Source of the DNA: Edwardsiella anguillarum ET080813
GTDB lineage: Bacteria > Pseudomonadota > Gammaproteobacteria > Enterobacterales > Enterobacteriaceae
Reading direction: 5' to 3'
NCBI RefSeq assembly: GCF_000264765.2
Contig: NZ_CP006664.1
Location: 2,480,001 to 2,544,000, forward strand
Length of the DNA stretch: 64,000 nucleotides
A model generated the notes under the pieces. The model was not told the origin of the DNA. It did not search any database and was given only the letters and a program-made list of their open reading frames with translations. The translations under genes were made by a program, and so were the position numbers. Shown here piece by piece: positions 7,288 through 17,749 of the stretch (within the stretch, counting starts at the first letter, position 1; each line of letters starts with the position of its first letter).

Positions 7288-8604
7288 ATGTATAGGCACT
7301 TATTATTGGCGGGCCTGCTGCTGCTGGCCACGCTCTCTGTAGCCCGGGGCCAGCCCGCGGCGGGCGCTGACACGGCGCGCTATATGGTGACGCTGCGCGA
7401 CAGTGAGATTTACTCTCCGGTTGGCGATCGCATCATTCCCGTGGGGCGCCTGAAGCGGGGGCTGCTGCTCAATGTACAGCCCGCTGACAACGGCTATTTC
7501 ATCTTTCGCTTTGGCAACGCCAGCGGATTTATTGCCAGCGATAGTCTGGCGGCGTCGACGCCGCCGCTGCCGGCGGCCCGCGACGTCGCCCTGCTGCATA
7601 AAAAGAGCCCGGACTATTTGCTGACCCTGCACCCGGTCATGGTCTATGACCGCCCGGAGAGAACGGCGGCGCCGGTCGCGAGTCTGACGGGAAATCTACG
7701 CTATCCTATCTTGGCCAGAGAGACGGACGCGGCGGGCTGGCGCTGGCTGGTGATCAACCTGGGCGGACGGCTGGCCTATGTACGCGCCGATCGGGTTGAG
7801 CTGGACAACGGCATTCCGATCCTCACCTATCACCACATATTGAAAAACGAGGAGAACCACCGCTTTCGCCACACCTCGACCACCACCTCGGTCCAGGCGT
7901 TTGATGCGCAGATGGCCTATCTGCGCCAGGCGGGCTATCTGACCATTTCGCTGTACCAGCTGGAGGGGTATCTGCGCGGCAATGAAAATCTGCCGGCGCG
8001 CGCGGTGGCGCTGACCTTCGACGACGGGCTCAAGTCGGTCTACCGCTATGCCTATCCGATCCTGAAGAAAAACGGCCAGCGGGCGACCGCATTTATTATT
8101 TCGTCGCGGATTAAGCGCCACCCGCAGCCCTGGAATCCCAACGGCCTGCAGTTTATGAGTCTGGCGGAGCTGCACACGATTCAGTCGGTATTCGATGTTC
8201 AGTCCCATACCCATTTTCTGCACCGTCTCTCCGCGGATAAACGGCCGATCCTGTTTCGCCGTAGTCAGCATAATATCCTGTTTGATTTTGAGCGCTCGCG
8301 CCGGGCGCTGACGCAGTTTACTCCGCGGGTGCTGTATCTTTCCTACCCCTTTGGCGGCTTTAACCGCCAGGCGATTGAGGCCGCGCACCGGGCCGGTTAC
8401 CACATGGCGGTGACCACGGTACGCGGCAAGGTGCGGCGCGGCGATAATCCCTACACCCTGAAGCGGCTGTATGTCCTGCGCACTGACTCGGTGCAGACCA
8501 TGGCGCGCCTGATCGCCAATCAGCCACAGGATGTGCCGCCGGTCGATACGCCGGTGCCGATTCGCCTACCGCCGCTCATGCAGGCGCTGATCCCGCTGGA
8601 TTGA
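7288..8604 (+). CDS. yadE: Secreted polysaccharide deacetylase family protein YadE
   Basis: Probable periplasmic carbohydrate deacetylase, 438 residues. A signal peptide is visible (residues 1-20, MYRHLLLAGLLLLATLSVA). Two SH3-like segments follow, roughly 32-90 and 115-172, then a NodB-type domain with the metal/catalytic motif TFDDG (243-247) and the histidine motif SHTHFLH (306-312). The ATG at 7288 is chosen because it begins the signal peptide; TTG and ATG codons further upstream would add a hydrophilic lead. E. coli YadE is about 409 residues and sits in the same slot. The true substrate is unknown. The last 39 bases overlap the converging glycosyltransferase gene. Confidence 0.85.
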   Translation: MYRHLLLAGLLLLATLSVARGQPAAGADTARYMVTLRDSEIYSPVGDRIIPVGRLKRGLLLNVQPADNGYFIFRFGNASGFIASDSLAASTPPLPAARDVALLHKKSPDYLLTLHPVMVYDRPERTAAPVASLTGNLRYPILARETDAAGWRWLVINLGGRLAYVRADRVELDNGIPILTYHHILKNEENHRFRHTSTTTSVQAFDAQMAYLRQAGYLTISLYQLEGYLRGNENLPARAVALTFDDGLKSVYRYAYPILKKNGQRATAFIISSRIKRHPQPWNPNGLQFMSLAELHTIQSVFDVQSHTHFLHRLSADKRPILFRRSQHNILFDFERSRRALTQFTPRVLYLSYPFGGFNRQAIEAAHRAGYHMAVTTVRGKVRRGDNPYTLKRLYVLRTDSVQTMARLIANQPQDVPPVDTPVPIRLPPLMQALIPLD

Positions 8605-10083
8605 GTCCGCGGCATCGGGGCCGATGATGGCCAGACACACGGGGAGCGCCGCCGCGCCGGGCTGGGCAATAAACGCTGTCTGGTGATAGATCTGTGGCTG
8701 CAGCGTCGGCCAGTATTGCCATACGGATGTAAAGGCCTCCCGGGTACAGCTCATGCCGATCTCGCCGACGAGCAGTACGCCGCTGCGCTGGATTTCCGCC
8801 AGGGTCAGCCCCGGGGTATAGACGTTGGGCGGCCGAGGCGTATCCACGACCCAAGGCTGAATCGTCCGGGGGCGATCGGCGCCGTAGAGGATCAGCCACT
8901 GATGCAGATAGCCGCCGCCCACCAGGCGCAGCGGTGCTGCGCTGTGCTGGTGCCAGAATTGCTGGGCCTGTGCGCTGAACGTCTTGACGCCGCCCCACTG
9001 CGCTCGGCAGTCCCGCAGGTTGAGGTGATAGACCAGGAGATATCCCAGGAGAACCAGCGGCGCCAGCGCCAGTAAACCGCGAGTGAGACGGCGCAGGGAC
9101 GGCGCCGGCAGATCGTGGATGGTCGCGCAGAGCAGGGGGAGTGCCGGGACCACAAAAGGCTGGAGCCACTCGATGACCGGCTCGCCGCGATACAGGCTGA
9201 GCCACAGGTAGATCAGCGCCAGTGGGAGTAGAAATAGCAGGAGCAGGCTTCGGAGGGGGCCCGACGGGGGCCAGCGCAATCGTCCGCCGCACAGGTATAC
9301 CAGAAGGGCAAGCAGTAGACAGGGGTAAAATACGGACAGCAGCGCGACGGTGGCGCGCAGGTTCAGCTCTGGCCGTATCTGCCTGCACACCCAGTATAAC
9401 GCGGAATATTCATGGGCGATCAGCCACAAGACGTTGGGAATAATCAGCAGCAGATAGAGCGCAATGGCCAGCCAGAAATAGGGCTGACGGTAGAGCCGTC
9501 GGCGATCGGCGCAGAGCAGGGTTAGCCAGAACAGTGCGCCCAGCGGTGCCAGCGTAGAGTATTTCGCCATCGTGGCCAAACCGGCAACCAGGGCAAAGAG
9601 CGGCCACACCCAGCGGGGCGGGTCGCTATCAAGCGCCCGGGCAAGGATGAAAAATAGCCACGGCCACAGGGCGACCAAGAGATAGTTATCGTTATAGGGC
9701 AGGATGTCGACGTTAATGATGCCGGAGAGATTGAGCGCCATCAGGGCCAGCCAGGCCAGATCTTCCCGCCCGCTGAGGCGGCGTGCCAGCATCCACACGC
9801 CCAGCATGCCGGAGGCGACAGCGGCAAAGTGGATGGCGTACCAGTAGCCGTCCGGCGCTAGCGTGGAGAAATAGATCAGTGGCTTCATCATCATCCCGAC
9901 GAGCCACGGGTTTTTCGGCGATCCCCACTCGCCGCTTTGTGCCCAATTTACCGCTTCGACGGCATCATAGGGGAGCGCGGGACTCAGCCATAGAGCGACG
10001 GGGGTCCAGAGCGCGACATAGAGGAATAGCCACAGGATCAGCCACGGTGGAGGGGCGGCGCGTGGCCAGCGGGGTGTTGTCAT
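8566..10083 (-). CDS. Polytopic glycosyltransferase, GT39/ArnT-like (GT-C fold)
   Basis: Inner-membrane protein of 505 residues with around ten or more hydrophobic helices and a short soluble C-terminal part. The early periplasmic stretch WLSPALPYDAVEAVNWAQSG contains an acidic residue where the GT-C/PMT family keeps its catalytic Asp/Glu, and GSPKNPWL resembles the family's substrate loop. It probably transfers a sugar from a polyprenyl-phosphate donor to an envelope acceptor, but neither can be named. E. coli has no such gene between yadE and panD, so this is accessory to the conserved neighbourhood. It converges on yadE with a 39-base overlap of the coding ends. Confidence 0.75.
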   Translation of the reverse strand: MTTPRWPRAAPPPWLILWLFLYVALWTPVALWLSPALPYDAVEAVNWAQSGEWGSPKNPWLVGMMMKPLIYFSTLAPDGYWYAIHFAAVASGMLGVWMLARRLSGREDLAWLALMALNLSGIINVDILPYNDNYLLVALWPWLFFILARALDSDPPRWVWPLFALVAGLATMAKYSTLAPLGALFWLTLLCADRRRLYRQPYFWLAIALYLLLIIPNVLWLIAHEYSALYWVCRQIRPELNLRATVALLSVFYPCLLLALLVYLCGGRLRWPPSGPLRSLLLLFLLPLALIYLWLSLYRGEPVIEWLQPFVVPALPLLCATIHDLPAPSLRRLTRGLLALAPLVLLGYLLVYHLNLRDCRAQWGGVKTFSAQAQQFWHQHSAAPLRLVGGGYLHQWLILYGADRPRTIQPWVVDTPRPPNVYTPGLTLAEIQRSGVLLVGEIGMSCTREAFTSVWQYWPTLQPQIYHQTAFIAQPGAAALPVCLAIIGPDAADSIQRDQRLHERR

Positions 10084-10238
10084 GACTGGCGCCCCCTGAA
10101 TATCCGATGTTGCTATTCGCGGCGCCGTAGGGCCGCGGGACGGTGCGCTTGCTGGGAAGCGGCCCGTTAATTATGGGCGAGAGTGGTGGGAAAAGCGAAA
10201 AACGAACCGCTGCGGACGCGCGCCGCAGCGGAGCGAGA

Positions 10239-10619
10239 TCAGGCGACCTGTACCGGAACGGATTTGGCCAGACGCTTCATGTGGTTGGCGCCTTCGAAGT
10301 AGGCCACCTTGGGGTGGTGCGTGCGGGCCTGCTCATCGGGCATCTGAACATAGCTGCAGATGATCAGCGTGTCGCCGACGCAGGCGCAGCGGGCGGCGGC
10401 GCCGTTGACTGAGATAATTTTAGAGCCGGGCTCGGCGGCGATGGCGTAGGTGGAGAAGCGCTGGCCGTTGTCGACGTTATAAATATCGATAGCCTCATAT
10501 TGCAGGATACCGGCCGCGTCCAGGAAATCCTGATCGATTGCGCAGGAGCCTTCGTAATTCAGGTCGGACTGGGTGACTTTCACGCGGTGCAGCTTACCCT
10601 GCAGCATTGTACGTACCAT
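10239..10619 (-). CDS. panD: Aspartate 1-decarboxylase PanD
   Basis: Makes beta-alanine from aspartate for pantothenate synthesis. The protein is 126 residues, the same as E. coli. The self-cleavage site Gly24-Ser25 lies in YEGSCAI and generates the pyruvoyl cofactor; Lys9 and the STYAIAA motif are present. The start ([13 protein letters not shown]) matches the family; longer in-frame extensions upstream have no similarity. It lies 133 bases after panC on the same strand, so panB, panC and panD may be one transcript. E. coli carries yadD between panC and panD; here it is absent. Confidence 0.98.
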   Translation of the reverse strand: MVRTMLQGKLHRVKVTQSDLNYEGSCAIDQDFLDAAGILQYEAIDIYNVDNGQRFSTYAIAAEPGSKIISVNGAAARCACVGDTLIICSYVQMPDEQARTHHPKVAYFEGANHMKRLAKSVPVQVA

Positions 10620-10752
10620 AGTGTAATACCTGTAATCATCGTAATGGAGCCGATGTACGGCCCGGTAAAATAGTATGACGTCAACCACCATGTGACTGCG
10701 GAGGTTGACGTCATGGTTGCGCATTTCGCCGCCGCTGTCTAGCCGCCAGGCG

Positions 10753-11613
10753 CTAGGCGTCGGCGTTAAAGGCAATGCGCACGTTGTCGATGAGTCGGGC
10801 CTGTCCAAGCCAGGCCGCCATCAGCACGATCGCCGTACGGGTATCGACGTTGACGTCGCCCAGCGTGTCGGCGTCGCGGATAAACAGCTCATCGGGGCGG
10901 AAGCCGGCCTGGCGCAGACGACCGGCGGTCTGCTCCAGCAGGGCCTCCAGATCGCGCTCGCCGTTCTCCAACTGACTGGCCAGCTGCATCATGATGTTGT
11001 ACAGACGGGGCGCCAGGCGGCGCTCATCGCTATCGAGATAGCCATTGCGCGAGCTGAGCGCCAGCCCATCCTCGCCGCGGACGATGGGGACGCCGACGAT
11101 CTCAATGCCATAGCCCATGTCCGCGACCAGCTTGCGGATCAGTTGCAGCTGTTGATAATCCTTTTCACCAAAGCAGGCCAGATCCGGCTGCACCAGATTA
11201 AACAGCTTGCTGACGATGGTGGCGACGCCACGGAAGTGACCCGGACGGCTGGCCCCCTCAAGAATGGTCGAGAGCGCGGGAACGTCGACGTAGGTCTGCT
11301 GCGATACGCCCTGGGGATAGATCTCCTCGGCGGCCGGGGCAAAGACCAGATCGACCCCGTGACGGTTCAGCTTTTCGCAGTCCTCCTGTAGGGTGCGCGG
11401 GTAGCGCGCCAGATCGTCCGGGCGATCGAACTGCATCGGGTTGACGAACACCGATACGATCACCACGTCGGCCCGGGCGCGGGCCTCGTTGACCAGGGTC
11501 ATATGCCCCTCATGCAGGTTGCCCATGGTCGGAACCAGCGCAATACGTTTCCCTTCCTGGCGCCAGCGGCGTACTTCGCGGCGCAGCAGAGGGACAGTCT
11601 CAATAATCAGCAC
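10753..11613 (-). CDS. panC: Pantothenate synthetase PanC
   Basis: Joins pantoate and beta-alanine with ATP to give pantothenate (286 residues, family length about 283). The nucleotidyltransferase motif HEGH is at 34-37 inside [10 protein letters not shown], and the second signature ALSSRNGYL matches the KMSKS-like loop of the family. The [13 protein letters not shown] and [10 protein letters not shown] stretches are also diagnostic. It is 59 bases downstream of panB and upstream of panD, so the three pantothenate genes are together. Confidence 0.98.
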   Translation of the reverse strand: MLIIETVPLLRREVRRWRQEGKRIALVPTMGNLHEGHMTLVNEARARADVVIVSVFVNPMQFDRPDDLARYPRTLQEDCEKLNRHGVDLVFAPAAEEIYPQGVSQQTYVDVPALSTILEGASRPGHFRGVATIVSKLFNLVQPDLACFGEKDYQQLQLIRKLVADMGYGIEIVGVPIVRGEDGLALSSRNGYLDSDERRLAPRLYNIMMQLASQLENGERDLEALLEQTAGRLRQAGFRPDELFIRDADTLGDVNVDTRTAIVLMAAWLGQARLIDNVRIAFNADA

Positions 11614-11672
11614 AGCTCGTTCTCCAACAGAAAAGTCGGGCGGCCCGCCTGGGCCGCCGTCCAGAATTCGGA

Positions 11673-12467
11673 TCAGTTAAAGGTATGCTCGTCGGCGGGG
11701 AACAGCCCCTGCTCGACGTCACTGATATAGCGGCGCACCGCCGCGCGGATATCGCCTTCGACCGCGAGGAAATTTTTTACAAAGCTCGGCATGCGCCCGC
11801 AGCTGATCCCCAGCGCATCGTGCATGACCAGGATCTGGCCGTCGGTATCTCTGCCGGCGCCGATGCCGATCACCGGAATACGCAGCGCCTCTGTGATCTT
11901 CTTGGCAACCAGGGCTGGCACACACTCCAGCACCAGCATCTGGGCACCGGCGCCCTCTAGCGCCAGCGCGTCGGAGAGCAGCTGATCCGCTGCATCCTGA
12001 TCGCGCCCCTGCACCCGGTAGCCGCCGAGGATATTGACGGACTGCGGCATTAGCCCCAGATGTCCGCACACCGGCACCGCGCGCTCTGTCAGCATACGCA
12101 CGCTGTCGCACAGCCAGGCGCCGCCCTCCATCTTGACCAGATTCGCCCCGGCGCGCATCAGCTCGGCGGCATGGCGACAGGCCAGCTCCGGTGTGGCATA
12201 GGACATAAACGGCATATCGGCCATCAGCAGACACGCCGGCGCGCCGGCGCGCACCGCGCGGGTATGGTAGGCGATATCCGCTACGGTTACCGGTAGCGTG
12301 GTCTCGTGGCCCTGCAGGGTCATCCCCAGCGAGTCTCCGACCAGCATAACGTCGATCCCCTGCTCGGCAAACAGCCGGGCGAAGCTGGCATCATATGCGG
12401 TGATCGTGGCGAACTTGTGCTTCTCCTGCTTACGTTTACGCAGGTGTGATAGCGTGGTTGGCGTCAT
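11673..12467 (-). CDS. panB: Ketopantoate hydroxymethyltransferase PanB
   Basis: Transfers a hydroxymethyl group from methylene-tetrahydrofolate to ketoisovalerate, the first committed step of pantothenate synthesis. The chosen ATG gives 264 residues, exactly the E. coli length, starting [17 protein letters not shown]. Visible family motifs are [29 protein letters not shown] and GIGAG. A possible start 69 bases upstream adds residues with no family match. It leads the panB-panC-panD group; folK is upstream on the same strand with a 183-base gap. Confidence 0.98.
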   Translation of the reverse strand: MTPTTLSHLRKRKQEKHKFATITAYDASFARLFAEQGIDVMLVGDSLGMTLQGHETTLPVTVADIAYHTRAVRAGAPACLLMADMPFMSYATPELACRHAAELMRAGANLVKMEGGAWLCDSVRMLTERAVPVCGHLGLMPQSVNILGGYRVQGRDQDAADQLLSDALALEGAGAQMLVLECVPALVAKKITEALRIPVIGIGAGRDTDGQILVMHDALGISCGRMPSFVKNFLAVEGDIRAAVRRYISDVEQGLFPADEHTFN

Positions 12468-12650
12468 CACTGTCTCCGATTGTCGACCGGCCGCGGGCCG
12501 GACTGGTAAGGTTGGGCGGTGCACTGCGGGCACCACTGTGGCGTATTCTACTGCAAGAAAATCGTTTGCGGTGGAGGAAGATCAAGCAAATGCGTTGCGT
12601 GCAGCGCGCGCTGCGGCGAGAAAGGCGGCCCGCGGCGCGGGCCGTCTGGA

Positions 12651-13154
12651 TCAGGCTGGCGGGTCCTGCGCGGGCAGGGCGATCAGGGTGTCCGCATCGT
12701 GCAGGCGGGCGATGACATCGCGTAGCGCCTCACCGTCGGGAAAGCGCAGATCGGGGGCGATCTCCGCCAGCGGCACCAGCATAAAGCTGCGGTTTTTCAT
12801 GTCGTAGTGGGGCACCGTCAGGCGCGGGCTATGGATAACCTGCTCACCAAACAGCATGATATCCACATCCAGCGTACGCGGCCCCCAGCGCTCGGCCTTG
12901 CGCTCCCGCCCCTGCAGACGCTCAATGCGCTGCGTGCAGTCCAGCAGGGCCTCAGGCGATAGCGCTGTCTCCAGCGCGACGGCGGCGTTGACGTAGTCAG
13001 GCTGATCCTGTGGCCCGAGGGGGCGGGTGCGGTACAGGGAGGATGCGGCCAGCAGACGGCACTGCGGCAGCGCCGCCAGCGCATGAATGGCCTGCCGCAC
13101 CTGACGGTGCGGTTCGGCTAAGTTGCTGCCCAGCGCGAGGTAGACCGGAGTCAT
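12651..13154 (-). CDS. folK: HPPK, 6-hydroxymethyl-dihydropterin pyrophosphokinase FolK
   Basis: Transfers pyrophosphate from ATP to the pterin in folate synthesis. The protein has 167 residues, slightly longer than the 159 of E. coli because of its C-terminal tail. The signature [15 protein letters not shown] carries the conserved metal-binding aspartates, and ALGSNL lies at the N-terminus. The start overlaps the pcnB stop (ATGA), so folK is translationally coupled to pcnB as in E. coli. Confidence 0.97.
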   Translation of the reverse strand: MTPVYLALGSNLAEPHRQVRQAIHALAALPQCRLLAASSLYRTRPLGPQDQPDYVNAAVALETALSPEALLDCTQRIERLQGRERKAERWGPRTLDVDIMLFGEQVIHSPRLTVPHYDMKNRSFMLVPLAEIAPDLRFPDGEALRDVIARLHDADTLIALPAQDPPA

Positions 13155-14554
13155 GCACCGCTGCCTTCGCGGCGCGGCGTTCTGCGGCGCGGTCTGCGAC
13201 GGCGGCGGGCGGCGTTACCGTCGCCATCGTCGTCCAGGGTGTTGACCATAGCCTTTTGCTGGGAGACGCTGGCGGTCTGGAAGGAGCCCCACCAGTCCGC
13301 CAGACGCTGCAGCTCGGCGCTGTGTTCGGCCTCGGCGCGCAGCGCCAGCAGATCGTAAGCGGCGCGGAACTTAGGCTGCTCCAGCAGTTTGTGGGCGCGC
13401 TTACCCTGGCGGCGCGACAGGCGCAGCTGCAGCGTCCAGATATCGCGGATCAGGGCGGTGATGCGCTTGGGAATCGCCAGAGAGCGGCACTGCTCATCCA
13501 GGATATCGTTCATCGCCAGGGCGAACGCATCGTGATAGGTCAGCCCCCCCTCTTGGGTAAGCTTTTGCGCCAGCTCGATCAGCGGATACCACAGCATAGC
13601 GGCAAACAGAAACGCTGGGTTGACCCGCATATCGTTCTGAATTCGGTGATCGGTGTTCTTCAGCACCTGCGCCAGAATCTTCTCCATCGGGCTATCGCCG
13701 TTGGGGGTAAAGTGGCGGCAGATCACCGGGAACAGCGGTTGGAACAGATGGTATTCGCGCAGCTTCTGATAGGTTTCATAGCCATAGCCCGCCTGCAGCA
13801 GCTTCAGCGCCTCTTCAAACAGGCGTGCGGCGGGGATATCGCGCAGCAGCGATGCCAGATGGGCGATGGGCGCCGCCGTCTCCGGGCTGATGGACATCTG
13901 CAGCTTGGCGGCGAAACGCACCGCCCGCAGCATGCGCACCGGATCCTCCCGGTAGCGAGTCTCGGGATCGCCGATCAGGCGAATTTGCCCGGCGCGCAGA
14001 TCGTTCAGGCCGCCGGTATAGTCACGGACGCTGAAGTCGGCCACGCTGTAATAGAGGCTGTTAATGGTAAAGTCACGCCGCTGGGCGTCTTCTTCAATAT
14101 TGCCGTAGACGTTGTCGCGCAGCAGCATGCCATTTTTGCCCTGCTGGGCAATATTCTTGCCTTCATCGGCATGCTCGTGGTGGCCGCGGAAGGTCGCAAC
14201 CTCAATGATCTCCGGTCCGAACATGACGTGCGCCAGACGAAAACGGCGCCCGACCAGGCGGCAGTTGCGGAACAGCTTACGCACCTGCTCCGGCGTGGCG
14301 TTGGTGGTCACGTCGAAATCTTTCGGGCGTTTGCCCAGCAGCAGATCGCGGACGCCGCCGCCGACCAGATAGGCTTCATAGCCTGATTTATTCAGACGGT
14401 ACAGAACCTTCAGCGCATTTTCGCTGATTTGCTGGCGCGAGATTGTATGCTGATCACGCGGGACTACGCTCAGATGGGCGGACTCCTGCTCCGGTACGCT
14501 GTCCGTCTCGCGATTTAGCACTCTACGGCAAAAGTTGGCGACTCGGGTAAAAAT
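13151..14554 (-). CDS. pcnB: Poly(A) polymerase I PcnB, apparent AUU start
   Basis: Adds poly(A) tails to RNA 3' ends, promoting decay; it also controls plasmid copy number through antisense RNA stability. The nucleotidyltransferase core [10 protein letters not shown] and [13 protein letters not shown], and the RNA-binding region [10 protein letters not shown], are present. The C-terminus is basic ([13 protein letters not shown]). The first conventional start codon is GTG at 14521, but the frame continues upstream as (start)[15 protein letters not shown], matching the E. coli N-terminus [16 protein letters not shown]. The codon in the Met position is ATT, preceded by GAGGTG. E. coli pcnB is a documented AUU starter, so the AUU start is annotated here (467 residues, E. 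coli 465). Confidence 0.93.
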   Translation of the reverse strand: MFTRVANFCRRVLNRETDSVPEQESAHLSVVPRDQHTISRQQISENALKVLYRLNKSGYEAYLVGGGVRDLLLGKRPKDFDVTTNATPEQVRKLFRNCRLVGRRFRLAHVMFGPEIIEVATFRGHHEHADEGKNIAQQGKNGMLLRDNVYGNIEEDAQRRDFTINSLYYSVADFSVRDYTGGLNDLRAGQIRLIGDPETRYREDPVRMLRAVRFAAKLQMSISPETAAPIAHLASLLRDIPAARLFEEALKLLQAGYGYETYQKLREYHLFQPLFPVICRHFTPNGDSPMEKILAQVLKNTDHRIQNDMRVNPAFLFAAMLWYPLIELAQKLTQEGGLTYHDAFALAMNDILDEQCRSLAIPKRITALIRDIWTLQLRLSRRQGKRAHKLLEQPKFRAAYDLLALRAEAEHSAELQRLADWWGSFQTASVSQQKAMVNTLDDDGDGNAARRRRRPRRRTPRREGSGA

Positions 14555-14672
14555 GGTACACCTCGATAGTGTCTGGTAAATAGCTCCGTCATCGCTCAGG
14601 CGATCGCGCCAACGTGGGCGCGCTGAGGCCGATGGGGCATGGTGTGCAGAAAAATAAGCGGCTAATCATAGC

Positions 14673-15599
14673 TCACGCAGGGGAATTTGAGAATGGTGCA
14701 GACGGAATCGTTGTCGGCTGAGTGACCTGAAGCGGCACTTTTTCCAGTCGCCAGTGGGCTACCGCCTGGGTTAACAGCGCCTCCGTGCTCAGATCGCGCA
14801 GCGCCGCGTCGGGCGTCTGCCCCAGAAACGTCAGCGCCTGTAGCAGCAGCGGGCGCGGATCGCCGAGCGGTATCGGCTGGGCATGATTCTGCTTGGAGAG
14901 CTTGTTGCCGTCGTCGTTGAGCGCCAGCGGCAGGTGTAGATAGGCCGGCGCCTGCCACCCCAGCTGGCGATACAGCGCTATCTGACGCACCGTCGGCGCG
15001 ATCAGATCGGCGCCGCGGACGATTTCATTGACCCCCTGGAAGTGATCGTCCGCCACCACCGCCAGATTATAGGCAAACAGGCCATCTCTACGGTGGATGA
15101 TAAAATCCTCGCGCGCCAGCGCCGCATCGGCGTCGAGCCAGCCGTGCAGGCGATCGTGAAAGCCGTATACCGGTTGGATCTGGCGCAGGCGCAGCGCCGC
15201 ACCGGACGCCCCTTGCCCCAGATCGCGGCAGTGCCCGTCATACAATCCTCCTAGCGCGTGAATGCGTTGGCGGGTACAGGTGCAGTAGTAGGCCAGCCCC
15301 TGGCGGTGCAGCTGATCCAGGATGGCGCGATAGGCCTCATGGCGCTGCGACTGGTATAGCACCGGGCCATCCCAGCGTAGGCCATAGTGATCCAGGGCGC
15401 GCAGGATACGGTCGGCGGCGCCGGGGACTTCGCGCGGCGGATCGATATCTTCAATCCGGACCAGCCAGCGGCCGCCGCAGGCGCGCGCGCGCAGATAGCT
15501 GCCGAGGGCGGCAATCAGGGAACCAAAGTGCAGATCGCCGGAGGGGGAGGGCGCAAAGCGGCCGACGTACTCCGGGGGAGTGGGCAGGGAATATGACAT
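14673..15599 (-). CDS. gluQ: Glutamyl-Q tRNA(Asp) synthetase GluQ
   Basis: Attaches glutamate to the queuosine base at the wobble position of tRNA-Asp. It resembles the catalytic half of glutamyl-tRNA synthetase but lacks the anticodon-binding domain; at 308 residues it matches E. coli. The class I motifs are visible as [14 protein letters not shown] at the N-terminus and KLSKQ near residue 230, with zinc-type cysteines in [15 protein letters not shown]. It lies between dksA and pcnB as in E. coli. Confidence 0.97.
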   Translation of the reverse strand: MSYSLPTPPEYVGRFAPSPSGDLHFGSLIAALGSYLRARACGGRWLVRIEDIDPPREVPGAADRILRALDHYGLRWDGPVLYQSQRHEAYRAILDQLHRQGLAYYCTCTRQRIHALGGLYDGHCRDLGQGASGAALRLRQIQPVYGFHDRLHGWLDADAALAREDFIIHRRDGLFAYNLAVVADDHFQGVNEIVRGADLIAPTVRQIALYRQLGWQAPAYLHLPLALNDDGNKLSKQNHAQPIPLGDPRPLLLQALTFLGQTPDAALRDLSTEALLTQAVAHWRLEKVPLQVTQPTTIPSAPFSNSPA

Positions 15600-15686
15600 G
15601 ATTAACAGCGACGTTTACGCCGGAAACGCTCCGGATCGTGGGTGCGCACGCCGCCCGCCGGTGTCCGCTGGCCGGCAGCGTACCAA

Positions 15687-15716
15687 GGAAACGGGGCCCG
15701 GAGATGCGGGCCCCCC
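15687..15716 (-). terminator. Hairpin after dksA
   Basis: GGGGCCCG and its complement form an 8-base GC-only stem with a six-base loop, starting just after the dksA stop on the minus strand and followed by GTTTCC. The T run is short, but the position fits an intrinsic terminator or attenuator between dksA and gluQ. Confidence 0.5.
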
Positions 15717-15727
15717 CCGTTAGGGCT

Positions 15728-16183
15728 TTAGCCTGCCATCTGCTTTTCGCGGATTTCGGCCAGGGTCTTACAATCGATGCACAGATCGGCGGTCGGGCGG
15801 GCTTCCAGACGGCGGATACCGATCTCAACGCCGCAGGATTCGCAGAAACCGAAGTCATCATCTTCGATTTTCTGCAGCGTTTTCTCGATTTTTTTGATCA
15901 GCTTGCGCTCGCGATCGCGGTTACGCAGCTCCAGGCTGAACTCTTCTTCCTGGGTCGCGCGGTCGGCGGGATCCGGGAAGTTGGCAGCCTCTTCCTGCAT
16001 ATGGGATACGGTACGATCCACTTCATCCCTGAGCTGGTTACGCCATGCCTCAAGAATTCGCTTAAAGTGCGCCAGCTGGGCGTCGTTCATGTACTCCTCG
16101 CCCGGCTTTTCTTGATATGGCTCCACCCCAGCAATGGCGAGAATGCTCAAGGACGACGGTTTACGGTTTTGCCCTTCTTGCAT
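15728..16183 (-). CDS. dksA: RNA polymerase-binding regulator DksA
   Basis: Binds the RNA polymerase secondary channel and, with ppGpp, represses rRNA promoters and activates amino-acid promoters. The protein is 151 residues and nearly identical to E. coli. The coiled-coil tip aspartates D71 and D74 are in FPDPADRA. The zinc finger [15 protein letters not shown]...CIDC has its four cysteines. The ATG is preceded by AGGAG seven bases upstream; a longer in-frame reading upstream lacks similarity. Confidence 0.99.
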   Translation of the reverse strand: MQEGQNRKPSSLSILAIAGVEPYQEKPGEEYMNDAQLAHFKRILEAWRNQLRDEVDRTVSHMQEEAANFPDPADRATQEEEFSLELRNRDRERKLIKKIEKTLQKIEDDDFGFCESCGVEIGIRRLEARPTADLCIDCKTLAEIREKQMAG

Positions 16184-16244
16184 GCTGCTTCTCCTAATAA
16201 CACGCATTAGCGATCCCCAAATGGGGGAAAAAATCAGGCCGCTA

Positions 16245-16273
16245 TAAATAACAGATGCGGTAGAGGTTGGCAA
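16245..16273 (-). promoter_or_regulatory. Candidate dksA promoter
   Basis: On the minus strand, TTGCCA and TATTTA are separated by 17 bases, about 60 bases before the dksA ATG. The spacing is ideal and each box is a fair sigma-70 match. No other strong pair was seen in this 195-base gap. Confidence 0.45.
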
Positions 16274-16378
16274 TTATTCCTGTCTACGGCTTGACAAGGG
16301 TGTGAAGGGCGGCGTATTTAGCCGTGTTTCATCCTTTCCCACCGCATATTGCCGACGATTTACCGCCGCGCGGCGCGC

Positions 16379-17083
16379 CTAAACCGTCACCGGCAGCGGC
16401 TGCGTGAGCCGGATGCCGGCGGGGCCTACCTGCGCGCCGTAGCAGAGAATCTCCACCCCGAGATCGCTCGCCTGGGCCAATAGTTGCGCATAGCGGGGAT
16501 CGATGTGGCGGGCCGCCCGCACATGCGTAATCCCGCTGTGCAGCACGGCGAAAAACAGCACCGCCCGCACACCGCTTTGCACCTGATGCTGCAGCTCGCG
16601 CAGATGCTTTTGCCCCCGCTCGGTGACCGCATCGGGGAAGTATCCGCACGCCGCCTGCAGCAGCGTGACTGACTTCACCTCAATATAGCAGTCGGGGCGA
16701 TCTTCTGCCTGTAATAACAAGTCGATGCGGCTATTTTCTGCCCCATAGCGCACTTCGCTGCGTATTTTAGTGTAACCGGATACTTCGCCGATCCGCTGCT
16801 GTGCAATCGCCTCATGCACCAGCGCGTTGGCGCGCAGGGTATTGACGCAGATCCAGTCTCCGGCCTGGGTATGGGTGAGCTCCCAGCTTGACGGATATTT
16901 GCGCTTAGGGTTGTCCGAGGTGGAGTACCACACCGTATCGCCCGGCGTGGCGCAGCCGGTCATCGCGCCGGTATTGGCGCAGTGCAGGGTGATGATCTGG
17001 CCGTCGGGACGGCGTACGTCGGCCAGAAAACGTTTATAGCGCTTGATCAGGATGGCGCTCTGTAGGGGAGGGGTGAACTGCAT
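16379..17083 (-). CDS. sfsA: SfsA family DNA-binding protein
   Basis: SfsA was described as a sugar-fermentation stimulation protein and non-specific DNA binder; its real role is poorly known. The length (234 residues) equals E. coli SfsA. Family text includes [11 protein letters not shown] near residue 34, the [13 protein letters not shown] region ([13 protein letters not shown]) and [20 protein letters not shown], which resembles a nuclease-fold core. It lies between dksA and thpR as in E. coli, 17 bases after thpR on the same strand. Confidence 0.96.
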   Translation of the reverse strand: MQFTPPLQSAILIKRYKRFLADVRRPDGQIITLHCANTGAMTGCATPGDTVWYSTSDNPKRKYPSSWELTHTQAGDWICVNTLRANALVHEAIAQQRIGEVSGYTKIRSEVRYGAENSRIDLLLQAEDRPDCYIEVKSVTLLQAACGYFPDAVTERGQKHLRELQHQVQSGVRAVLFFAVLHSGITHVRAARHIDPRYAQLLAQASDLGVEILCYGAQVGPAGIRLTQPLPVTV

Positions 17084-17100
17084 GGTGGGGCTCCTGTGGG

Positions 17101-17631
17101 TTAGTCATCGCGCCGCAGGGGCCAGCTGGCCAGCGGTTGATAGCGGGTGCGTCCCTGAGCCTGCTGCGAGCTGAACAGGGAAAAATGGGTGACGTCGAAC
17201 GTCCAACGAAAGGTCGCCGCGGGGATCGCGATCGCCTGATAGGCGTGGCGCAGCAGCGTAACATGGGGATGAAAGGGGTGCGGGCTCTGGTAGCAGCCGC
17301 TGCGCGCCGCCTGTGAGCGGAGCAGATCTGCCAGCTGGATCAGCCCGCGCGGCGCCCGTCGCATACCCAGCCAGACCACGCCGGGGCGTGGCCACTGGCC
17401 GGCGTCATCTAGCGTCAGGCTAAAGGGCGCCTGATGGATACGCCCGGCTAGCGTCTGCAGACGCTGCTGCTGTGCGCTGCCGACGTCGCCAAGAAAAGCC
17501 AGCGTCAGATGCAGGTTGGTGGCGGCGATCGGTCGTCCCGCCTGGGAAGAGAAGTGCTCGGCTCGCCACTGGATCAGCGTTTGCTGCAGCGGCGGCGGTA
17601 GCGGAATGGCAAAAAAAAGGCGTTGCTGCAT
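17101..17631 (-). CDS. thpR: RNA 2',3'-cyclic phosphodiesterase ThpR (LigT)
   Basis: Two-histidine phosphoesterase that opens 2',3'-cyclic phosphates on RNA and can form 2'-5' linkages in vitro. It is 176 residues long, the family size. Both HxTx motifs are seen: HLTL at 41-44 and HVTL at 123-126. It is divergent from hrpB and precedes sfsA by 17 bases, so sfsA and thpR probably share a transcript. Confidence 0.96.
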   Translation of the reverse strand: MQQRLFFAIPLPPPLQQTLIQWRAEHFSSQAGRPIAATNLHLTLAFLGDVGSAQQQRLQTLAGRIHQAPFSLTLDDAGQWPRPGVVWLGMRRAPRGLIQLADLLRSQAARSGCYQSPHPFHPHVTLLRHAYQAIAIPAATFRWTFDVTHFSLFSSQQAQGRTRYQPLASWPLRRDD

Positions 17632-17749
17632 GGTGGTTTCCCGTTAAGCGCATCGCCCGATGCTACAATGCGCGGCAGAAATTGTTAATACGCTGGGGCG
17701 AATGGCATCGGCGCCGTTTACCCCGTCGCGAAAGAGAGTGGAGTCTACA

